From NCBI GenBank assembly GCA_964570585.1, contig CAZMYR010000007.1, forward strand, positions 1 through 63,096: a stretch of 63,096 nucleotides of DNA. The letters are read 5' to 3'. A program made the position numbers and the translations under genes. Position 1 is the first letter of the stretch; each line of letters begins with the position of its first letter. The stretch comes from G020354945 sp964570585 (GTDB taxonomy: Bacteria; Omnitrophota; Gorgyraeia; JABMRG01; JAFGKX01). Below the pieces are notes generated by a model. It was not told the DNA's origin. It saw only the letters and a list, made by a program, of their open reading frames with translations, and made no database searches. Shown piece by piece: positions 43,399-51,828 of the stretch.

Positions 43399-43479
43399 AG
43401 AGACGTTTCCAGTTTCAAAGAGGAAAATGTCCCCTAAAGTCCTGGGGACACTTTCCCCTTTGAAACTGGAAACGTCTCT
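43399..43479. repeat. Core-type palindromic element between hisA and hisI
   Basis: Nearly identical to the recA-leader element 34890-34970 (two differences in 81). It occupies the position usually held by hisF. The 47 bases before it (43352-43398) contain short AACGCAA repeats. Confidence 0.92.
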
Positions 43480-43505
43480 AGACTTCGTAAACTATGGAGT
43501 AGTTA

Positions 43506-43886
43506 ATGAGCTGGATAGATAAATTAAAATTTAATGGGAAAGGACTTATCCCGACTGTTATACAAGATTATAAAAATAATGAAGTGTTGATGGTCGCATA
43601 TATGAACCGAGAGACATTAGAGAAGACTGTGGACACTGGCAAGACCCATTTTTATTCTCGCTCCAGAGGAGAATTATGGCTTAAAGGAAAAACATCCGGT
43701 TTTACTCAATCTGTAAAAGGCATATATGTTGATTGCGATATGGACTGCTTACTTATAAAAGTGGCCCAGAAAGGCGGCGCCTGTCATAAGGGATACAAGA
43801 GCTGTTTTTATAGAAAAGTTTCAAAAGAAACAATTGAGATAATAGGTAAGAAGCTGTTTGACCCGAAGAAGGTGTATAGGAAATAA
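43506..43886 (+). CDS. hisI: Phosphoribosyl-AMP cyclohydrolase
   Basis: A 126-residue HisI without the fused HisE domain. Signatures: VLMVAYMNRETLEKTVDTGKTHFYSRSRGELWLKG and the zinc/magnesium motif VDCDMDCLLIKV followed by GGACHKGYKSCFY. It opens the purine ring of phosphoribosyl-AMP. GGAGTAG at 43496-43502 may serve as ribosome binding site. trpE follows after an AT-rich palindrome. Confidence 0.94.
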   Translation: MSWIDKLKFNGKGLIPTVIQDYKNNEVLMVAYMNRETLEKTVDTGKTHFYSRSRGELWLKGKTSGFTQSVKGIYVDCDMDCLLIKVAQKGGACHKGYKSCFYRKVSKETIEIIGKKLFDPKKVYRK

Positions 43887-43970
43887 ATATCAAAAATCAA
43901 ATATCAAAATGACAATCCAAAATCCAAAATTTTGAATTTTGATATGTGATTTTGATTTTTGGATTTTAAT
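43887..43970. repeat. AT-rich inverted repeat before trpE
   Basis: Units such as AAATATCAAAAATCAAATATC face GATATGTGATTTTGATTTTT around CCAAAATTTTGAA. It is an inverted, roughly 85 percent similar copy of 7222-7308. It ends four bases before the trpE start; no leader peptide or T-box is seen. Confidence 0.7.
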
Positions 43971-43973
43971 AAG

Positions 43974-45455
43974 ATGTATTTCCCGAGTAAAAAAGAATTT
44001 ATAAAGAAAACTAAGAAAGCAAATCTGATTCCTGTGTATAAAGAAATATTTTCAGATTTCATTACTCCCTTATTAGCCTATAAAAGAATGAGAAGTGAAA
44101 ATTCTTTCCTGTTTGAATCCGTTGAAGGCGAAGAGAAGATTGCCAGGTATTCTTTTTTAGGGAGCGATCCATCTGTCGTCATTTTCATAAAGAAAAATAA
44201 AGTTACCATCAGGGGTAAATCTAAAAATGAGACACTATATTGCGATGATCCTTTTGATTATATAAAAAAATTTATGAGTAATTTTAAAACTACAAAGGTT
44301 AAAGGATTGCCCCGTTTTTATGGAGGCCTGGTAGGTTATGTAGGTTATGATTGTATTAGATATTTTGAGGATATTCCAGATACCTGTCGCGACGACCTCA
44401 AATTATACGATGCCATCTTGATGCTGACAGACACCATATTAATATTTGACCATATAACCCACAAGATAAAGGTTGTTTCCAATGCGCATATACAATCAAA
44501 ATCAAAGAGTGATTTAATAAAACAATATAATAGGGCCATTAAGGGAATAGATTCCATAATCGATAGGTTAAACAAATCCACAAAGGAATCTATTCCCGAG
44601 ATTAAATATGAACAGAAGCCCCCGGGAGTAAAATCAAATTTTAAAAAGGGCGATTTTAAAAAAATTATAACCAGGGCAAAAGATTATATTAAAAAAGGCG
44701 ATATAATCCAGGTGGTCATTTCGCAGAGATTTAAAGCCAGATTTAACAAAGACCCGTTGAATGTATACAGGGTATTACGTTCTATAAACCCATCACCATA
44801 TATGTTTTACCTTTCTTTCGGAAGCTTAAAACTCATCGGTTCTTCACCGGAAATTATGGTAAGGTCTGAACAAGGTATTGTTAGAATAAGACCTATTGCT
44901 GGAACACGCAAAAGAGGCAAAGATGAACAGCAGGACAATTTGCTAATAAAAGATTTACTTTCCGACCCAAAAGAAAGGGCTGAGCATCTGATGCTTGTTG
45001 ATTTAGCAAGAAATGACCTGGGCAGGGTGTGTAAGATGGGTACAATAAAAATTGATGAATTTATGGTTATAGAAAAATATTCCCACGTTATGCATATTGT
45101 CAGCGACTGTGCCGGGATTCTTGAAAAAGGAGAAGATTCATTCGATGTTCTGCGGGCCTCTTTTCCGGCTGGTACAGTATCCGGCGCCCCTAAAATCAGA
45201 GCTATGGAAATAATAGACGAATTGGAAAATATCAGAAGAGGCCCATATGCCGGTTGCGTGGGGTATTTTTCTTTTTCCGGAAATATGGATACATGTATAA
45301 CCATAAGGACGATTATAATAAAGAATAACACAGCATATGTCCAGGCCGGCGCTGGTATTGTCGCAGACTCAGTGCCTGAGAATGAATATAAGGAGACTCA
45401 AAACAAGGCAGCGGCTATGCTGAAAGCCATAGCATCAGCCAGGAGCGTCCAATGA
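43974..45455 (+). CDS. trpE: Anthranilate synthase component I
   Basis: A 493-residue TrpE from ATG 43974; TTG 43959 upstream lies in the AT-rich palindrome. Chorismate-binding core: IIQVVISQRFKARF, NPSPYMFYLSFGSLKLIGSS, RIRPIAGTRKRGKD, ERAEHLMLVDLARNDLGRV, FPAGTVSGAPKIRAMEII and QAGAGIVADSVPENEYKE. The amino-acid binding N-terminal domain includes LLESVEGEE-like FLFESVEGEEKIARYSFLG. It turns chorismate into anthranilate with TrpG. First gene of trpEGDCF. Confidence 0.96.
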   Translation: MYFPSKKEFIKKTKKANLIPVYKEIFSDFITPLLAYKRMRSENSFLFESVEGEEKIARYSFLGSDPSVVIFIKKNKVTIRGKSKNETLYCDDPFDYIKKFMSNFKTTKVKGLPRFYGGLVGYVGYDCIRYFEDIPDTCRDDLKLYDAILMLTDTILIFDHITHKIKVVSNAHIQSKSKSDLIKQYNRAIKGIDSIIDRLNKSTKESIPEIKYEQKPPGVKSNFKKGDFKKIITRAKDYIKKGDIIQVVISQRFKARFNKDPLNVYRVLRSINPSPYMFYLSFGSLKLIGSSPEIMVRSEQGIVRIRPIAGTRKRGKDEQQDNLLIKDLLSDPKERAEHLMLVDLARNDLGRVCKMGTIKIDEFMVIEKYSHVMHIVSDCAGILEKGEDSFDVLRASFPAGTVSGAPKIRAMEIIDELENIRRGPYAGCVGYFSFSGNMDTCITIRTIIIKNNTAYVQAGAGIVADSVPENEYKETQNKAAAMLKAIASARSVQ

Positions 45456-46024
45456 TATTAATGATTGATAATTACGATTCCTTTACATATAACCTGGTTC
45501 AGTATTTAGGAGAATTGGGCCAAAGGATAAAAGTTTACAGAAATGATAAGATTGATATAGATACGGTTAAGAAACTTAAGCCTGATTACCTTGTTATCTC
45601 ACCTGGTCCCGGCAGACCAAAAGATGCTGGAATATCAAATGATGTAGTTGCCAATTTTTCCGGCAAGATGCCTATTTTGGGGGTTTGTTTAGGTCATCAG
45701 TGTATAGCAGAAGTCTTTGGCGGAAAGATAACGGCTGCCAAGAGACTGATGCATGGCAAGGCCTCTTTTATCTACCACAATGGAAAGACAATATTTAGAA
45801 ATGTGAAAAACCCCTTTGAAGCCACAAGATATCATTCCCTTATCGTAGAGAAGAAGAATTTGCCGGATTGTTTTGATGTTATTGCCCAAACCAAGCAAAA
45901 TGAAATAATGGCTATAAAACATAAAAAGCACCCGATGTGGGGTGTACAGTTTCATCCGGAATCGATATTGACTAAAGAAGGAAAACACATATTAGGAAAC
46001 TTTTTACAACCTACGCGGTCGTAA
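45452..46024 (+). CDS. trpG: Anthranilate synthase glutamine amidotransferase component
   Basis: A 190-residue class I amidotransferase: MILMIDNYDSFTYNLVQYLG, ISPGPGRPKDAG, nucleophile Cys in GVCLGHQCIAEVFGG, and HPES near the end (GVQFHPESILTKEGK). It supplies ammonia to TrpE and overlaps it by four bases. A pabA role in folate synthesis is also possible, since TrpG often serves both. Confidence 0.95.
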   Translation: MILMIDNYDSFTYNLVQYLGELGQRIKVYRNDKIDIDTVKKLKPDYLVISPGPGRPKDAGISNDVVANFSGKMPILGVCLGHQCIAEVFGGKITAAKRLMHGKASFIYHNGKTIFRNVKNPFEATRYHSLIVEKKNLPDCFDVIAQTKQNEIMAIKHKKHPMWGVQFHPESILTKEGKHILGNFLQPTRS

Positions 46025-46039
46025 GTAGGAGTCGAAACC

Positions 46040-47095
46040 ATGATAAAAGAGGCAATTATTAAAATAGCGGAGAAAGAAAATTTGACTCAGGCCGAGATGA
46101 CCCAGGCCTTTGAAGAGATAATGAGCGGTGTGGCAGAACCTGCTCAAATAAGCGCATTTATTACAGGTTTGCGCTTAAAAGGAGAAACAGTTGATGAGAT
46201 TACAGCCGGAGCCAAGGTGATGCGTAAGTTTGCTACCAAGATCGATGTGAGAGGCTCTGTAGATATAGACCGTGACGAGATAAATATAGAAGAAGAGACT
46301 ATTGTTGATACTTGTGGAACAGGCGGTAGTGGCACAAATACTTTTAATATATCTACCACAGTTTCCTTTGTAGTGGCAGGTTGCGGAATAAAGGTTGCCA
46401 AGCATGGCAACCGGTCAGCTTCCAGCCGGTGTGGCAGTGCGGATGTATTGGAAGAGATGGGTATAAACTTAAATCTTGCCCCTGAGCAAGTTGAGAAATG
46501 CACCAAAACTATAGGTATAGGATTTATGTTTGCGCCGTTGTTTCATAGCGCTATGAAATATGCAGTGCCGGTCAGAAAGGCTATAGGCATTAGAACCATA
46601 TTTAATATCCTTGGCCCTTTGTCAAATCCGGCCAATGCCACTTGCCAGGTATTAGGGGTATACGATAAAAATCTTACAAAGGTTATGGCCCAGGTTTTAA
46701 ATAATCTCGGAGTAAAACGCGCCTTTGTTGTTCATGGACTGGATACCTTAGATGAGATTTCTATAACAGGGCCCACCCAGATTTCAGAATTAAAAGATAA
46801 AAGAGTGAGGACATATATCATAACACCGGAAAAATACGGCTTTAAGAGGACCTCATTAGAAGATATAAAGGGCGGCAATGCGCAAGAGAATGCCAGGGCA
46901 GTGCTACTGGTTCTGGAAGGAGAAAAAGGTCCTAAGAGGGACGTTATTTTGTTAAATGCGGGCTATGCAATTTATGCTGCTGACAAAGCAAAGACTATAA
47001 AAGGAGCGATTAAAAGAGCGGAAGAATCTATAGATTCAGGGGCCGCTCTTGAAAAACTGAATCAGTTGAAGGAATTCAGTAGGAAGATGGAATGA
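46040..47095 (+). CDS. trpD: Anthranilate phosphoribosyltransferase
   Basis: A 351-residue TrpD: the PRPP loop DTCGTGGSGTNTFNIST, KHGNRSASSRCGSADVLEEMG, FMFAPLFHSAMKYAVPVRKAIGIRTIFNILGPLSNPA, VHGLDTLDEIS. An 18-residue acidic insertion (DVRGSVDIDRDEINIEEE) precedes the PRPP loop; it is longer than in enteric enzymes but in frame and likely a surface loop. Confidence 0.96.
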   Translation: MIKEAIIKIAEKENLTQAEMTQAFEEIMSGVAEPAQISAFITGLRLKGETVDEITAGAKVMRKFATKIDVRGSVDIDRDEINIEEETIVDTCGTGGSGTNTFNISTTVSFVVAGCGIKVAKHGNRSASSRCGSADVLEEMGINLNLAPEQVEKCTKTIGIGFMFAPLFHSAMKYAVPVRKAIGIRTIFNILGPLSNPANATCQVLGVYDKNLTKVMAQVLNNLGVKRAFVVHGLDTLDEISITGPTQISELKDKRVRTYIITPEKYGFKRTSLEDIKGGNAQENARAVLLVLEGEKGPKRDVILLNAGYAIYAADKAKTIKGAIKRAEESIDSGAALEKLNQLKEFSRKME

Positions 47096-47868
47096 TAGCC
47101 CAGATAATAGAAGAAAAGCAAAAGAGTGTTTCTAAAGCTAAGGAAAAATTGCCGCAGGATGAGCTTATAGGAAAGCTTGAGCAAACTCAAGGTACAAGAC
47201 GCGACTTCAAATACGCAATATCCAGGCGTGCAGATATAAATCTTATAGGAGAGATAAAAAAGGCCTCTCCAAGCCGGGGTATTATACGCAAAGACTTTAA
47301 TCCAGCAGAGATTGCTAAAATATATCAGGTAAACGGCGTCAGCGCTATTTCAGTACTTACCGAAGAGAAATATTTTTCAGGCTCTCTCGATTACATAAAT
47401 AAGATTAAGAAAATATGCAGTATACCTATATTGAGAAAAGATTTCATAGTTGATGAATATCAGATATACGAATCCTGCTATTACGGAGCCGATGCTATCC
47501 TTCTTATAGCCGATATTCTCTCTGTGGAGCAGATAATCAAATTTAAAGATATAGCTTTATCTTTAAATATGGATTCTTTAGCAGAAGCGCATAGCGAAGA
47601 AGACCTGGATAAGATTATAAAAGCTGGGGCAGAATTGATAGGAATAAATAACAGGGATCTGCATACTTTTAGGTTGAATTTAAAGACAGCTGAAAACCTT
47701 ATCGGTTTAATCCCCAAAGGCAAAATAATAGTTATTGAGAGTGGCATAAAGTCAAACTCAGATTTGATGTTCTTTAAAAGCTTGGGCGCTAATGCGGTAT
47801 TAGCCGGTGAAGTGTTTATGGATGCCGAAGATATCGACGCAAAGGTAAAAGAGTTATTGGGAAAATAA
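47092..47868 (+). CDS. trpC: Indole-3-glycerol phosphate synthase
   Basis: A 258-residue TIM barrel: LIGEIKKASPSRGIIRKDFNP, AISVLTEEKYFSGSLDYI, ILRKDFIVDEYQIYESCYYGADAILLI, GINNRDLHTFRL, VIESGIKSNSDL. It closes the indole ring from CdRP. It overlaps trpD by four bases and shares its last base with the trpF start. Confidence 0.96.
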   Translation: MIAQIIEEKQKSVSKAKEKLPQDELIGKLEQTQGTRRDFKYAISRRADINLIGEIKKASPSRGIIRKDFNPAEIAKIYQVNGVSAISVLTEEKYFSGSLDYINKIKKICSIPILRKDFIVDEYQIYESCYYGADAILLIADILSVEQIIKFKDIALSLNMDSLAEAHSEEDLDKIIKAGAELIGINNRDLHTFRLNLKTAENLIGLIPKGKIIVIESGIKSNSDLMFFKSLGANAVLAGEVFMDAEDIDAKVKELLGK

Positions 47869-48482
47869 TGATAAAAGTTAAGATCTGCGGGATAACCAAT
47901 TTCGAAGATGCCCAGACAGCTGTTTTGGCTGGATGTGATATGCTGGGATTTGTATTTTATGAAAAAAGCCCCAGATATATAAGGCCGGATAGAGCAGGAG
48001 ATATTATATCCAGCTTACCCGGGGAAGTTGAGAAAGTGGCGCTGTTTGTCAATGAACAGAAAAAGACTATTATCGATATTCTCAACCAGATTAAGGAAAT
48101 AGACATTTTGCAGTTTCATGGTGATGAAACACCGGATTATTGCAACGCTTTTAATAAAAGGATAATCAAGGCTATAAGGGTTAAAAACAAAGATTCTGTA
48201 AAACAGATGGCTTCCTATAATGTAAATTTTTTCTTGCTGGATGCCTTTAAAAAGGATGTATATGGCGGCACAGGTGAAAATTTTGAATGGAAACTTGCCA
48301 AGAATGCCAAGGCGTACAATGTGCCAATAATTTTATCAGGCGGGCTTAATCCTGAAAATGTAAAAGAGGCCATAGAATTGGTCGAACCCTATGCAGTAGA
48401 TGTCTCAAGCGGCGTAGAGATTTCACCGGGAAGAAAAGATCCTGAGTTAATTAAGAAGTTTATACAGGAAGTCAGACAATGA
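47868..48482 (+). CDS. trpF: Phosphoribosylanthranilate isomerase
   Basis: A 204-residue TrpF: KVKICGITNFEDAQTAVLAGCDMLGFVFYEKSPRYI, LQFHGDETPDYC, LLDAFKKDVYGGTGENFEW, ILSGGLNPENV and VDVSSGVEISPGRKD. The catalytic Cys (KICGIT) and Asp are present. trpB is two genes downstream rather than directly next, because htpX and an M20 peptidase intervene. Confidence 0.96.
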   Translation: MIKVKICGITNFEDAQTAVLAGCDMLGFVFYEKSPRYIRPDRAGDIISSLPGEVEKVALFVNEQKKTIIDILNQIKEIDILQFHGDETPDYCNAFNKRIIKAIRVKNKDSVKQMASYNVNFFLLDAFKKDVYGGTGENFEWKLAKNAKAYNVPIILSGGLNPENVKEAIELVEPYAVDVSSGVEISPGRKDPELIKKFIQEVRQ

Positions 48483-49327
48483 AAAACTTTCTTAAGACAG
48501 CGTTTCTTCTAACACTGCTTACCTTATTACTTATATGGCTCGGGGCAGCTATTGGAGGAAGGACGGGGGTTATAGTTGCATTCTGCTTTGCCTTAATTTT
48601 GAATTTTGTAAGTTATTGGTATTCAGACAAGATAGTCCTGGCGATTTATAGAGCGCAGCCAGCCCAGGAAGCAGAATTCCCTGTACTTTTCAGAGCAGTT
48701 TCAGATTTGACCCAGGCTGCCAGCGTGCCAATGTCTAAGATTTATATAATACCTACGCAGACCCCTAATGCTTTTGCTACAGGGAGAGACCCTAATCATG
48801 CAGCAGTAGCGGTTACCCACGGTATCTTGAGTGTTCTTTCTGAAGATGAATTGCGTGGAGTACTTTCCCACGAGATTGCCCATGTAAAAAACAGAGACAT
48901 TCTTATTCAAACCGTAGTCGCTACCATAGCAGGGGCGATTTCAATGATTGCCTATATGGCCCGATGGACAGCTTTTTTTGGAGGAGGCAGAGGTCGTCGC
49001 GGCGGAAATATCATAGGTATTTTAGTTATGAGTATCGTTGCTCCTATCGTAGCGATGTTGATACAGCTGGCTATTTCACGCACCAGGGAATACCAGGCAG
49101 ATGAATCAGGGGCACGCATATCCGGTGCGCCCCTTTCATTGGCCAATGCATTAAGAAAACTTACCCTGGCTTCAAAGCGGATACCTATGCGAGGAGCAAA
49201 TCCTAATACTGCCCATCTTTTTATAGTCAATCCTTTAAGCGGCTCTGGATTGGTTAGACTTTTTAGCACCCATCCACCACTGGAAGATAGGATAGCCAGG
49301 TTAGAAAGAATGACCCAGAATGCATAA
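48479..49327 (+). CDS. htpX: Membrane zinc metalloprotease HtpX
   Basis: A 282-residue M48 peptidase with two N-terminal membrane segments (about 5-45), the zinc motif HEIAH (LSHEIAHVKNRD, near residue 137), two further membrane segments, and the third ligand region in TREYQADESGARISG. HtpX takes part in membrane protein quality control with FtsH. Its start overlaps trpF and its end overlaps the peptidase gene, so it is cotranscribed inside the trp operon. Confidence 0.94.
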   Translation: MKNFLKTAFLLTLLTLLLIWLGAAIGGRTGVIVAFCFALILNFVSYWYSDKIVLAIYRAQPAQEAEFPVLFRAVSDLTQAASVPMSKIYIIPTQTPNAFATGRDPNHAAVAVTHGILSVLSEDELRGVLSHEIAHVKNRDILIQTVVATIAGAISMIAYMARWTAFFGGGRGRRGGNIIGILVMSIVAPIVAMLIQLAISRTREYQADESGARISGAPLSLANALRKLTLASKRIPMRGANPNTAHLFIVNPLSGSGLVRLFSTHPPLEDRIARLERMTQNA

Positions 49328-50591
49328 GAAGGTCTTTAAATACATAGATTCTCAAAAAGGAGAATTGATAGAATTTCTAAAGGAGCTGGTTTCCATACCT
49401 ACAGTGAACCCTCCGGGTGAAAATTATAGCAAAATTTTGAAAATATTAGAGCAAAGATGTAAAAGATTGGGGTTGGTAACTAAAAGAATAGTTGTGCCTA
49501 AGTCAGTGTTAAAGAGATATAAAATAGACAGCCGTGAAAAACGTATATGCCTTTTAGCTAAATGGAATGTCGGTTCAAATAGAACCGTTCATATAAACGG
49601 GCATTATGATGTTGTTCCCTGCAGTAACAATTGGCATACAGACCCTTTTAGACCAGTAGTAAAAAATGGACGAATCTATGGCAGGGGGACCGAAGATATG
49701 AAAGGTAATATTGCCTGCTATCTTATGGCTGTTTCTGCTTTAAGAAGATATAATTTAGAACCCGGATGCAATTTAGAATTTTCTTTTACTCCGGATGAAG
49801 AGATTGGCGGCGAGACTGGTTTTGGTTATCTTGTAAAAAATAAAATCATAAACCCTGATTACGGTATAGGCGAAGGTTATGCCGGTAGATTCTTATCCTA
49901 CGGGAACAAAGGCGTTTTATGGTTTAAGATAGAGGTAAAAGGTAAATCTGCTCATGCCTCCAAGCCGCATAAAGGAATAAATTCTTTTGAAAGGCTCGTT
50001 GCTGTTACGCAAGAGCTGATGAATCTTAAGGAAAAAATATCTAAACGCCGGACAGTTTATATAACCAGAGATAAAAAGGACAGATTTTCTACGATGGTTT
50101 TAGGCGGGCAATTATGGGGTGGCGGCGAAACCAACATTATTCCTGATGTATCCGGTTTTACCATTGACAGAAGATTTTTGCCTGAAGAAAACATAACAAC
50201 AGTGAAGAGAGAATTGTATGAATGCGTTAATAAAGCAAGGAAGCGGATGAAAGATTTAAAAGTAAAAATCGAAACTATAGTTGAACAGGATTGCGCTGTC
50301 TGCAATTTCCGGAATAAGCTATCAAATTCTTTTACCGAGGCAATAAATCAGGCGTTAGGAAAAAAAGCGAAGTTTGCCATAATGGCCGGCGCTACGGATA
50401 TGAGATTTCTAATGGCAAAGGGCATACCTTGTATAGGCTATTCTGCTGAAGGCGACGGCCGCTGCCACGCTGACGATGAGTATGTAGGGGTTAAGAGTTT
50501 GCTTGATACAGCTAAAATATTTGCATATGTCTTCGCAAATATGCATGGGGACGCCCCATTTGGGGACACCCCGCCCGAACAAAATTTGTGA
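49320..50591 (+). CDS. M20-family metallopeptidase (DapE/ArgE-like)
   Basis: A 423-residue M20 enzyme with a complete two-metal site: HINGHYDVVP, GRGTEDMKGNIACYLMA, TPDEEIGGETG and GRCHADDEYVG. It is most like the ArgE/DapE/ACY1 group; the substrate (for example N-succinyl-diaminopimelate or an acylated amino acid) cannot be told from sequence. It lies inside the trp operon. Its last residues (HGDAPFGDTPPEQNL) are encoded by the left arm of a palindrome, so its original end was replaced. Confidence 0.85.
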   Translation: MHKKVFKYIDSQKGELIEFLKELVSIPTVNPPGENYSKILKILEQRCKRLGLVTKRIVVPKSVLKRYKIDSREKRICLLAKWNVGSNRTVHINGHYDVVPCSNNWHTDPFRPVVKNGRIYGRGTEDMKGNIACYLMAVSALRRYNLEPGCNLEFSFTPDEEIGGETGFGYLVKNKIINPDYGIGEGYAGRFLSYGNKGVLWFKIEVKGKSAHASKPHKGINSFERLVAVTQELMNLKEKISKRRTVYITRDKKDRFSTMVLGGQLWGGGETNIIPDVSGFTIDRRFLPEENITTVKRELYECVNKARKRMKDLKVKIETIVEQDCAVCNFRNKLSNSFTEAINQALGKKAKFAIMAGATDMRFLMAKGIPCIGYSAEGDGRCHADDEYVGVKSLLDTAKIFAYVFANMHGDAPFGDTPPEQNL

Positions 50592-50632
50592 AAAATTACG
50601 CACGCGGGGTGTCCCATTTTGGGGCGTCCCCA
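50546..50632. repeat. GC-rich palindrome overlapping the M20 gene end
   Basis: The left arm (50546-50574: GGGGACGCCCCA, then GGGGACACCCCGC) and right arm (50604-50632: GCGGGGTGTCCC, then TTTTGGGGCGTCCCC) pair around an AT-rich loop of about 29 bases that includes the peptidase stop codon. trpB starts 12 bases after it, with AGGAGC between. Confidence 0.88.
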
Positions 50633-50643
50633 ATAGGAGCTTA

Positions 50644-51828
50644 ATGATGTTACCAAATAAAAAAGGTTATTTTGACATATACGGAGGTAAATATGTCCCG
50701 GAGACTCTAATGAGCGCTCTGGAGGAATTAGAGAAGGAATACAATAAGGTCAAGAAGGATGAAAAGTTTCAAATTAGGCTAAACTATTACCTTCGTCAAT
50801 ATGCAGGGAGGCCTACGCCATTATATTATGCAGAAAATCTAACCAGGCTCTGGAACAAAGCAAAAATATACCTTAAAAGGGAAGACCTCTGCCATACCGG
50901 CGCTCATAAGATTAACAATACGTTGGGCCAGGGCCTTTTAGCGGTAAGGATGAGGAAACCCAGGGTTATAGCTGAAACCGGCGCAGGCCAGCATGGTGTT
51001 GCCACAGCTACTGTAGCCGCTATGTTTGGCCTAAAATGTGATGTATATATGGGAACAGAGGATATTAGACGGCAGGCGCTCAATGTATTTCGTATGAAAT
51101 TATTGGGGGCAAGGGTAATTCCTGTTAAAAGCGGCTCGCGCACTTTAAAGGATGCAGCAAATGAAACCATCAGAGACTGGGTTACGAATGTCAGAGATAC
51201 CTATTATATAATAGGTTCGGTAGTAGGGCCTCATCCATATCCTATGATGGTAAGAGATTTCCAAACAGTCATTGGTAGAGAGGTAAAGCAGCAACTTAAA
51301 GCCATAGGAGAGAAGATTCCTGATTATCTCGTTGCCTGTGTCGGCGGCGGGAGTAACTCCATTGGTTTATTTCACCCATTTTATAAAACAAAAGCAAAAT
51401 TTATTGGAGTTGAAGCAGCAGGCATTAGTTTAAAAAGCGGTAAACACGCAGCCACTTTAATAAAAGGGGAATTAGGTGTGCTTCATGGCGCAAGGAGCTA
51501 TCTCCTTCAGGATAAGGATGGACAGGTAAAGATAGCCCACTCTTTAGCCCCTGGTTTGGATTATCCCGGAGTTGGCCCTGAACATTCATTTTATAAAAAG
51601 ACAAAAAGGGCTGAATATGTAGCAGTTACTGATAAGCAATCTCTGGAAGCCTTCAAACTCCTTTCTGAAAAAGAAGGCATTATACCTGCCTTAGAATCAG
51701 CTCATGCTATAGCATATCTTAAAAAGCTTATGCTTAAAACGAAAAAGGATGAGATTGTGATTGTGTGTTTATCGGGCAGAGGTGATAAGGATGTAGACAT
51801 TGTGAGGAATTTAGGAGTTATTGAATGA
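50644..51828 (+). CDS. trpB: Tryptophan synthase beta chain
   Basis: A type-1 TrpB, about 394 residues from ATG 50644 or 50647 (AGGAGC upstream). The longer frame from 50503 runs through the palindrome and is not real. Motifs: GYFDIYGGKYVPETLM, the PLP lysine in HTGAHKINNTLGQ (near residue 87), ETGAGQHGVATATVAA, GGGSNSIGLFHPF, SAGLDYPGVGPE-like LAPGLDYPGVGPEHSF and CLSGRGDKDV. It joins indole and serine. It overlaps trpA by four bases. Confidence 0.97.
   Translation: MMLPNKKGYFDIYGGKYVPETLMSALEELEKEYNKVKKDEKFQIRLNYYLRQYAGRPTPLYYAENLTRLWNKAKIYLKREDLCHTGAHKINNTLGQGLLAVRMRKPRVIAETGAGQHGVATATVAAMFGLKCDVYMGTEDIRRQALNVFRMKLLGARVIPVKSGSRTLKDAANETIRDWVTNVRDTYYIIGSVVGPHPYPMMVRDFQTVIGREVKQQLKAIGEKIPDYLVACVGGGSNSIGLFHPFYKTKAKFIGVEAAGISLKSGKHAATLIKGELGVLHGARSYLLQDKDGQVKIAHSLAPGLDYPGVGPEHSFYKKTKRAEYVAVTDKQSLEAFKLLSEKEGIIPALESAHAIAYLKKLMLKTKKDEIVIVCLSGRGDKDVDIVRNLGVIE

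Noticed and set aside
43887..43973. A trp attenuator or T-box before trpE
   Set aside because: There is no Trp-rich leader peptide, no T-box sequence and no terminator; the AT-rich palindrome accounts for the stretch.
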